Source of the DNA: CAYOHG01 sp964465125 | Lineage (GTDB): Bacteria > Planctomycetota > Phycisphaerae > UBA1845 > Fen-1342 | DNA length: 6,092 bases | Direction: 5' to 3' | Assembly (NCBI GenBank): GCA_964465125.1 | Contig: CAYXIO010000100.1 | Coordinates: forward strand, 1 to 6,092 | Shown: positions 1 to 4,616 of the stretch, piece after piece | Layout: every line of letters starts with the position of its first letter | Numbering within the stretch: position 1 is the first letter of the stretch | Translations under genes and position numbers: made by a program | Notes under the pieces: generated by a model | The model's input: the letters and a program-made list of their open reading frames with translations, nothing else | Told to the model about the DNA's origin: nothing | Database searches by the model: none

Positions 1-59
1 CAATCGCTTCTTCCGCAGATTCTGAGCCTTGACACGGCGTACTGCATGGGAGGGCAGAG

Positions 60-830
60 ATGCTGCGTCTGTGCAGTCTGGCGTTGGCGCTGTGCATCTC
101 GGGAGCGTTCCACGCGCAGGACGCAAAGCCCCCCGCGGGAGAGAAGCCGGCCGCCGGCAAGGATCCCAAGGCCGTCAAGATCCTGGAGACCGCCGACGCC
201 GCCACCAAGGCGTGCAACAAAGTCCACTACAAGGCCAAGCTGACTCCCAGCGCGCAACTCGCGAGTTTTGTCCCGCCGTGCGAAGGCGAAGTCTGGATGG
301 CCGGCAAGTCCAAGTCGCAGGTCGACCCGTTCGACAAGCTGCGTATTCAGGGCAAGCTCAAGCCCGGCGAAGGCGAAACCGAGTTGACCCTCGGCTGCGG
401 CGACGGCAAGTACTTCGCCGTGGATCCCAAGAACAAGAAGGTCCACGTCGACATCACGGTGAACGTCTGGGGAGCGGCCGCCCGATCCCTCGCCGGCGTC
501 GCCATGCGCGAGTTCTGTCATCCGACCCCGTTTTCGGACGAGCTCAACGGCGACGTGATCGAGCTGCGCGAGAAGACGAAAGTCGGCGACGAGGAATGCG
601 ACGTGATTCACATCATCTATCGCGACGCGCAGGGAGAGGCCACCTGGTACTTCTCCACCAAGGACCACCTTCCGCGGCGCGTCGACCGCGTGATTCCGAT
701 ACAGGGCAGCGCCAAGGAGACGCTCACCGTCGAGCTGACCGGCCTGACCGAAGACGCCAAGATGCCTGACGACGCCTTCACGCCGGTGGTCCCCGAGGGC
801 TACGAGAAGACCGAGGAGCCGCTGCCGTAG
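60..830 (+). CDS. Exported protein of unknown function, possibly LolA-like fold
   Basis: 256 codons, ATG to TAG. The start is supported by a purine-rich GGGAGGG at 48-54, five bases upstream. Residues 1-19 look like a signal peptide: Arg3, a hydrophobic core of about residues 4-17, and a possible signal peptidase I site after F-H-A (Ala19). There is no good lipobox. A Pro/Ala/Lys/Gly-rich linker (about 20-36) precedes a mature domain of about 220 residues rich in alternating hydrophobic and charged beta-type segments. Around 195-211 the pattern WYFSTKDHLPRRVDRV resembles the strand, turn and 'LPRR' stretch of LolA/LppX-like or DUF2092-like periplasmic proteins. That is a fold guess, not a firm assignment. 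Five cysteines remain after cleavage (52, 74, 113, 153, 180), so disulfides are possible. No catalytic motif or transmembrane segment is visible beyond the signal. It probably acts in the periplasm or cell envelope. It stands alone; the next gene is a tRNA on the other strand. Confidence 0.85.
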   Translation: MLRLCSLALALCISGAFHAQDAKPPAGEKPAAGKDPKAVKILETADAATKACNKVHYKAKLTPSAQLASFVPPCEGEVWMAGKSKSQVDPFDKLRIQGKLKPGEGETELTLGCGDGKYFAVDPKNKKVHVDITVNVWGAAARSLAGVAMREFCHPTPFSDELNGDVIELREKTKVGDEECDVIHIIYRDAQGEATWYFSTKDHLPRRVDRVIPIQGSAKETLTVELTGLTEDAKMPDDAFTPVVPEGYEKTEEPLP

Positions 831-835
831 CGCCG

Positions 836-865
836 CTCGTTCACTGAACCGCGACCGTACGGAAG
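836..865. repeat. Possible short interspersed palindromic repeat
   Basis: This stretch contains two small palindromes: TTCACTGAA (840-848, arms TTCA/TGAA) and the perfect 8-mer CCGTACGG (855-862). Read on the minus strand in one frame it gives the peptide LPYGRGSVNE. I recall nearly identical spurious peptides scattered through predicted proteins of several environmental bacterial genomes, which suggests a dispersed DNA repeat. One copy in one window cannot prove this. It lies between the stop of the exported-protein gene and the 3' end of the tRNA gene. Confidence 0.35.
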
Positions 866-894
866 CCGCGCACCGCGCCGCCGAGCGCGCAAAG

Positions 895-968
895 GGTGAG
901 CGACGGGGCTCGAACCCGCGACCCCGAGGACCACAACCTCGTGCTCTGCCAACTGAGCTACGCTCACC
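895..968 (-). tRNA. tRNA-His (anticodon GTG)
   Basis: On the minus strand the full cloverleaf folds. The acceptor stem is GTGAGCG/CGCTCAC (967-961 with 902-896). The D arm is GCTC...GAGC, the anticodon stem CGAGG/CCTCG encloses loop TTGTGGT, and the T arm is GCGGG-TTCGAGC-CCCGT. The anticodon GTG is at 932-934. Histidine identity is confirmed by the extra G(-1) encoded at 968, which faces discriminator C73 at 895; both are the known determinants for histidyl-tRNA synthetase. The 3' CCA is not encoded: the bases after C73 read C-T-T, so CCA must be added by nucleotidyltransferase. I found no convincing promoter or terminator. A large inverted repeat (982-1038) sits just upstream of it. Confidence 0.96.
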
Positions 969-981
969 AATGACGGGACCA

Positions 982-1038
982 CCACCTGACTCGGCGATCG
1001 CTCTGACGGGCAGCGCGAGCGCCGAGTCAGTCCGGTGG
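982..1038. repeat. Long imperfect inverted repeat between tRNA-His and ispH
   Basis: An exact 11-bp inverted pair, CTGACTCGGCG (986-996) and CGCCGAGTCAG (1020-1030), continues inward after one A/G mismatch with TCGC/GCGA (998-1001/1015-1018). It extends outward across a bulge with CCACC/GGTGG (982-986/1034-1038). The loop is about 13 nt. TGACGGG occurs both in the loop (1004-1010) and next to the tRNA (971-977). No T-tract follows on either strand, so it is not a typical intrinsic terminator. It lies in the shared upstream region of tRNA-His (-) and ispH (+) and could be an operator, an RNA structure in a leader, or a dispersed repeat. The structure is seen directly; the role is unknown. Confidence 0.7.
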
Positions 1039-1135
1039 ACGCCGAGGCAGTCTACCGCCGCCCACGCCAAACGCCAAGTTCCGCGCCGCTGGAACGAAAC
1101 CGGCGATTCTCCCGCGATTCGGCCCGGTTCGGCCC

Positions 1136-1141
1136 TATACT
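1136..1141 (+). promoter_or_regulatory. Possible -10 box for ispH
   Basis: TATACT matches five of six bases of the TATAAT consensus and lies 78 bases before the ispH ATG in otherwise very GC-rich DNA. I see no good -35 hexamer at the usual spacing of 16-18 bases, so this is only a candidate. Confidence 0.3.
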
Positions 1142-1219
1142 CCGCTTGGCGCGTGGGCGGATCGTCGGCCGCCGGTTTTCGCGAAGGGGAGCGGGCGCTT
1201 CCAGGCCCAGGCAGGACGC

Positions 1220-2167
1220 ATGGAAATCACGATTGCCAAGCCGAGAGGATTCTGTGCCGGCGTCGAGCGCGCCATCCGCGTGGTCGAGCTGGCCATCGAG
1301 ACTTACGGCGCGCCGATCTACGTCCGCAAGGAGATCGTGCACAACAAGCACGTCGTGCAGCGCCTGCGGCAGCGCGGCGCGATCTTCGTGGATGAGCTCG
1401 ACGAAATCCCGGCCGGGGCCATCGCGATCCTCTCGGCCCACGGTTCGCCGCCCTGGGTCTACGAGCAGGCCGGCCAGCGCCGTCTGCGGCTGATCGACGC
1501 CACCTGCCCCCTGGTCACGAAAGTCCATCGCGAGGTGCACCGCTTTGCCCGCGCCGGCTATCGAATTCTCTTCATCGGCCACGCCGGGCATGACGAAGTC
1601 ATCGGCACCATGGGCCAGGCGCCCGACCAGACCACGCTCATCCAGACGCTTGGAGATGCCGAGCGGCTTGAGCTGCCCGCCGACGTCCGCGGCGTGATTC
1701 TCACGCAGACGACGCTCAGCCAGGACGACACCGCGGAGATCGTCGCCATACTCCGCCGCCGCTTCCCGCGGCTGGAATTACCCTCCAGCGATGACATCTG
1801 CTACGCCACGCAGAATCGGCAGAACGCGGTCAAGTCGATGACGTCGAAAGTCGACGTCCTGCTCGTTGTCGGATCGCAGAACTCCTCCAACTCGATGCGG
1901 CTGAAGGAAGTCGCCGCAGCACGCGGCGTGCGCAGCCACCTGATCGACGACCCGCGCGGCATCGACCCCGCCTGGCTGGAGAACGCCCGCCGCGTCGGGG
2001 TCACTTCCGGCGCCAGCGCGCCTGAGGACATCGTTCAGGAGGTGCTCGAATACCTGCGGAAGCGCGGCGTGACGGCGACCCGCGAGATCGATGCTCCGGA
2101 CGAAGGCGTGGCGTTCAAGCTGCCGCCGTTCGTCGAGCTGACCGCATCGGGTGCAAGCCCGTCGTAG
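1220..2167 (+). CDS. ispH: 4-hydroxy-3-methylbut-2-enyl diphosphate reductase
   Basis: IspH (LytB) carries out the last step of the MEP isoprenoid pathway. It reductively converts HMBPP to isopentenyl and dimethylallyl diphosphate in the cytoplasm, using an oxygen-sensitive Fe-S cluster. The 315-residue length is normal. The three cluster cysteines are in place: Cys12 (PRGFCAG), Cys96 (DATCPLVTKVH) and Cys194 (DDICYATQNRQ). The diphosphate and proton-relay residues are also visible: His41, His74 (AHGSP), His124, Glu126 (HDEVIGTMGQ), the TQTTLS segment at 162-167, SQNSSNS after residue 215, and TSGASAPE near the C-terminus. The ATG start puts Cys12 at the standard distance from the N-terminus. 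A modest AGGA (1213-1216) lies only three bases before it. The gene appears to be a single transcription unit, reading away from tRNA-His and ending 4 bp from the stop of pyrC on the opposite strand. No unusual or missing residue was seen. Confidence 0.97.
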   Translation: MEITIAKPRGFCAGVERAIRVVELAIETYGAPIYVRKEIVHNKHVVQRLRQRGAIFVDELDEIPAGAIAILSAHGSPPWVYEQAGQRRLRLIDATCPLVTKVHREVHRFARAGYRILFIGHAGHDEVIGTMGQAPDQTTLIQTLGDAERLELPADVRGVILTQTTLSQDDTAEIVAILRRRFPRLELPSSDDICYATQNRQNAVKSMTSKVDVLLVVGSQNSSNSMRLKEVAAARGVRSHLIDDPRGIDPAWLENARRVGVTSGASAPEDIVQEVLEYLRKRGVTATREIDAPDEGVAFKLPPFVELTASGASPS

Positions 2168-2171
2168 TCGA

Positions 2172-3485
2172 TCACTCGCCCCGGCCGAGCCGGTGCCGCA
2201 CAGCTCCCCCCACGATCGTTACGGCAGCCCGCCCGCGCAGCTTCCAGCCGTGGAACGGGGAATTCCGGCTCTTGGACCTGCTGCGCTCCACGTCGTAGAC
2301 CCACTCGCGATGCGGATCGACGATCGTCACGTCGGCCGGTGCGCCCGCGGTTCCGCCGCGCGGGTCCGGACGGAGCGTGCCGCCCGGAACGCCGAGGAGT
2401 TGCGCGGGTCTGGTGGACATGGCGGAAACGAGGCGGCCCCAGTCGATCACCTTGGGTTCAATCAGGGCCTTGATGAAAAGCGCCAGCGACGTTTCGAGGC
2501 CGATGATTCCGAACGGCGCCTCCTGGAAGCCCAGCTCCTTCTCCTGGTGGCTGTGCGGGGCGTGGTCGCTCACCAGGCAGTCGATCGTGCCGTCGCGCAC
2601 GCCGGCCAGGCAGGCGTCGACGTCCGCCTGGGTGCGCAGCGGCGGGTTCATCTTGTAGTTCGGGTCGTACGTCGCGCAGCATTCGTCGTTCAGGACGAGG
2701 TGGTGGGGGCAGACCTCGGTGGTGACGCGGAGCCCCTCGGATTTCGCCTGGCGGACCAGATTCACCGTTCCGCGCGTCGACACGTGCGCCACGTGGTAGC
2801 GGATGCCGGTGCTGCGGGCCAGCGCGATGTCGCGCTGCGCCATCACTTCCTCGGCGATCGCGGGCGCACCGGGCAGCCCCAGTCGCGTGGCGATCAGGCC
2901 GGCGTTCATGCAGCCGCGCCCGCTGAGGGCCTTGTCCTCGCAATGCTGAATGAAGAGCTTGTCGAACATGCCGATGTACTGCATCGCCCGCAGGCAGACG
3001 CTGGGATCGGCCACGCCGTCGCCGTCGTCGCTGAAGGCCACCGCCCCGGCCCGCAGCATCAGGCCGATCTCTGCCAGCTCCTTGCCCTTTCGGCCCTTGG
3101 TGATCGCGCCGATCGGGTAGACGCGCGTCGCGCCGCAGCGGGCCGTCTGCTGCACGACGAACTCGACGTGCGAGTCGGTGTCGAGCGCCGGGTCGGTGTT
3201 GGGCATGCAGGCGACCGCGCTGAACCCGCCGGCCGCCGCCGCCGCCGTCCCGCTCGCGATGGTCTCCTTTTCCTCGAAGCCCGGCTCGCGCAGATGCACG
3301 TGCATATCAATCAGCCCGGGCAGTACGAGCTGATCGAACGCGTCGATCACCTCGTCCGCGCTGCTCGGCGTGCTCTTACCGAGTCCCGCAATCCGTCCGT
3401 CCGCGATGAATACGTTGGTTGTTTCGTCGACGCCTTGCGACGGGTCGATCACCCGCCCGCCTCGAATCAGGATGGTCTTGCTCAT
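2172..3485 (-). CDS. pyrC: Dihydroorotase, class I
   Basis: This zinc amidohydrolase cyclises N-carbamoyl-aspartate to dihydroorotate in de novo pyrimidine synthesis. All expected motifs occur in order over 437 residues. They are metal ligands His62 and His64 with substrate Arg66 (DMHVHLREPG), Asn96 (CMPNTDP), Asp153 (FSDDGDG), His181 (QHCED), His231/His234 (HVAHVST), the EVCPHHL segment (257-263), MNPPLR (279-284), and catalytic Asp307 in SDHAPH. Length and motif spelling fit the bacterial class I type (AllB-like length), which is often next to or complexed with PyrB. The complete set argues for an active enzyme rather than an inactive pyrC-like partner. No pyrB is in the window. The ATG at 3485 is followed by the usual beta-strand start (ILIRGGRVIDP). 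No Shine-Dalgarno sequence is visible upstream of it, so initiation may be SD-independent. Hydantoinase or allantoinase are less likely given the DMHVHLREPG and CMPNTDP motifs. Confidence 0.96.
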   Translation of the reverse strand: MSKTILIRGGRVIDPSQGVDETTNVFIADGRIAGLGKSTPSSADEVIDAFDQLVLPGLIDMHVHLREPGFEEKETIASGTAAAAAGGFSAVACMPNTDPALDTDSHVEFVVQQTARCGATRVYPIGAITKGRKGKELAEIGLMLRAGAVAFSDDGDGVADPSVCLRAMQYIGMFDKLFIQHCEDKALSGRGCMNAGLIATRLGLPGAPAIAEEVMAQRDIALARSTGIRYHVAHVSTRGTVNLVRQAKSEGLRVTTEVCPHHLVLNDECCATYDPNYKMNPPLRTQADVDACLAGVRDGTIDCLVSDHAPHSHQEKELGFQEAPFGIIGLETSLALFIKALIEPKVIDWGRLVSAMSTRPAQLLGVPGGTLRPDPRGGTAGAPADVTIVDPHREWVYDVERSRSKSRNSPFHGWKLRGRAAVTIVGGAVRHRLGRGE

Positions 3486-3521
3486 GGCGCGCGAGAAGAT
3501 ACTCGATTTCCGCCGCGAACG

Positions 3522-3579
3522 TGATACCGTCCGGCGGCGCGGCGCCCCGGCGGCGATCCCTCCCGCGCTTCGGTATCAT
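3522..3579. promoter_or_regulatory. Divergent pyrC / homocysteine methyltransferase promoter region
   Basis: The 137 bp between the two divergent start codons contain an exact 8-bp inverted pair: TGATACCG (3522-3529) and CGGTATCA (3571-3578). Read in the direction of each gene, both give GGTATCA, that is TATCAC toward pyrC and TATCAT (3574-3579) toward the methyltransferase. They lie about 36 and 43 bases from the respective ATGs. This spacing fits two opposed -10 elements with short leaders. The pair could also be half-sites of a shared operator. No convincing -35 boxes were found. Confidence 0.35.
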
Positions 3580-3622
3580 CGCGGGGCCCGCTGTCCTCGC
3601 GCGGGCATGCGGGAATCGTGCG

Positions 3623-4549
3623 ATGCCGACGGCCGCCGACACCCTGGAAGCCCGGCTCACCGCAGCGCCGCTGCTGCTGGACGGCGCGACCGGAACGGAG
3701 CTTCAGCGGCGCGGCGTGGCGACCCGCCTCCCGCTCTGGTCGGCCGCGGCACTTCTGCACGCCCCCGCCGCCGTTCAGCGGATTCATGAAGACTACGTGG
3801 CCGCCGGCGCGGACCTGGTCGTGGCCAACACGTTCCGCACGAACCCCCGCACGCTGGGGCGGGCCGGGCTGCTGGAGCGCGGGCCGGAGCTCAACGCGCT
3901 GGCGCTTGAGCTGGCACGCGCCGCCGCTGGAAGCCACGCCAGCGACGCGTCGGTTGGAAGGCAGGTCTTCGTCGCCGCCAGCGTGGCGCCGGTCGAGGAC
4001 TGCTACTCACCTCAGCTCGTTCCCGACGCCGACACGCTGCGGCGGGAGTTCGAGCAGTTCATGAGCTGGCTCCGCGCGGCGTCACCCGACCTGCTCTGGA
4101 TCGAGACGATGGGGACGGTGCGTGAGGCGTCCGCCGCCGCCCGGTGCGCACAGCAGGCCGGCCTGCCATTTGCAGTCAGCTTCGTGGTCGATGAGCGCGG
4201 CGACCTGCTGAGTCACGAACCGCTGGAGGCTGCGATCGACGCCGTGGCTCCGCTCGGCCCGCTCGCGCTCGGGTTGAATTGTGTCCCGCCGGCGGGGCTG
4301 ACGCGCATCCTGCCGCGCCTGGCGCGCGCCGCCAGCGTCCCCCTCTGCGCTTATGCTCACATCGGCAACCCCGAGCCCATCCGAGGTTGGAGCTTCTCGC
4401 AGGACGTTTCGCCCGGCGACTATGCGGCACACGCGCGCGAGTGGCTCGACCTCGGCGCTCGAATCATCGGCGGCTGCTGCGGGACCACGCCGGAGCACAT
4501 CGCGGCGCTACGCCGGCTGCTCGATGCGCGACGCACGCGCGGTGTCTGA
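3623..4549 (+). CDS. Homocysteine S-methyltransferase family protein
   Basis: 308 codons from ATG 3623. The protein is the TIM-barrel homocysteine-binding, zinc-dependent methyltransferase module, as in BHMT, MmuM and the N-terminal module of MetH. It transfers a methyl group to homocysteine to give methionine. The barrel opens with LLLDGATGTELQRRG (17-31), followed by VVANTFRTNP (66-75). The zinc ligands are Cys220 (GLNC) and the pair Cys285-Cys286 (IIGGCCGTTPEH). There are no folate- or cobalamin-binding domains, so the methyl donor cannot be read from the sequence; S-methylmethionine, a betaine-like donor or a separate corrinoid protein are all possible. The reading frame stays open upstream to 3419, but that extension overlaps pyrC on the other strand and carries no family sequence. 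ATG 3623 places the conserved DGATGTE at about residue 20, as expected, with a weak GGGAA (3611-3615) before it. It diverges from pyrC and converges with the oxidoreductase gene. Confidence 0.92.
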   Translation: MPTAADTLEARLTAAPLLLDGATGTELQRRGVATRLPLWSAAALLHAPAAVQRIHEDYVAAGADLVVANTFRTNPRTLGRAGLLERGPELNALALELARAAAGSHASDASVGRQVFVAASVAPVEDCYSPQLVPDADTLRREFEQFMSWLRAASPDLLWIETMGTVREASAAARCAQQAGLPFAVSFVVDERGDLLSHEPLEAAIDAVAPLGPLALGLNCVPPAGLTRILPRLARAASVPLCAYAHIGNPEPIRGWSFSQDVSPGDYAAHAREWLDLGARIIGGCCGTTPEHIAALRRLLDARRTRGV

Positions 4550-4581
4550 TGCCGTTTCCCTTCCTCACTCGCACCTCGACC

Positions 4582-4602
4582 TTCGCGATTCGCTATTCAC
4601 CC
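4582..4602. repeat. Three imperfect 7-bp tandem units
   Basis: TTCGCGA, TTCGCTA and TTCACCC follow one another in the 67-bp gap between the convergent methyltransferase and oxidoreductase genes. This resembles short heptamer repeats seen in intergenic DNA, but three degenerate units may be chance. I see no hairpin with a T-tract in this gap, so no intrinsic terminator can be named for either gene. Confidence 0.25.
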
Positions 4603-4616
4603 GTCGCCCGCGGCCG

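Noticed and set aside
29..34. Perfect TTGACA -35-like hexamer before the first gene
   Set aside because: The matching -10 position (about 52-57) falls on the Shine-Dalgarno sequence and start codon and reads GC-rich, so it cannot serve this gene.
800..985. Minus-strand 61-codon open frame
   Set aside because: It is the translation of the tRNA-His gene and the adjoining repeat (QLAEHEVVVLGVAGSSPVAH is typical translated tRNA).
2181..2193. CCGGC-CGA-GCCGG hairpin just after ispH as a terminator
   Set aside because: The stem is only 5 bp, it lies within the pyrC coding end and no T-run follows.
2151..3524. 457-codon plus-strand open frame opposite pyrC
   Set aside because: It is rich in Arg/Ala/Val/His with no recognisable domain, while the other strand carries every dihydroorotase motif. 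It is an antisense shadow of GC-rich coding DNA.
3419..3622. N-terminal extension of the homocysteine methyltransferase to an upstream ATG
   Set aside because: The extra 68 residues overlap pyrC, are arginine-rich and unlike the family, and ATG 3623 gives the normal length.
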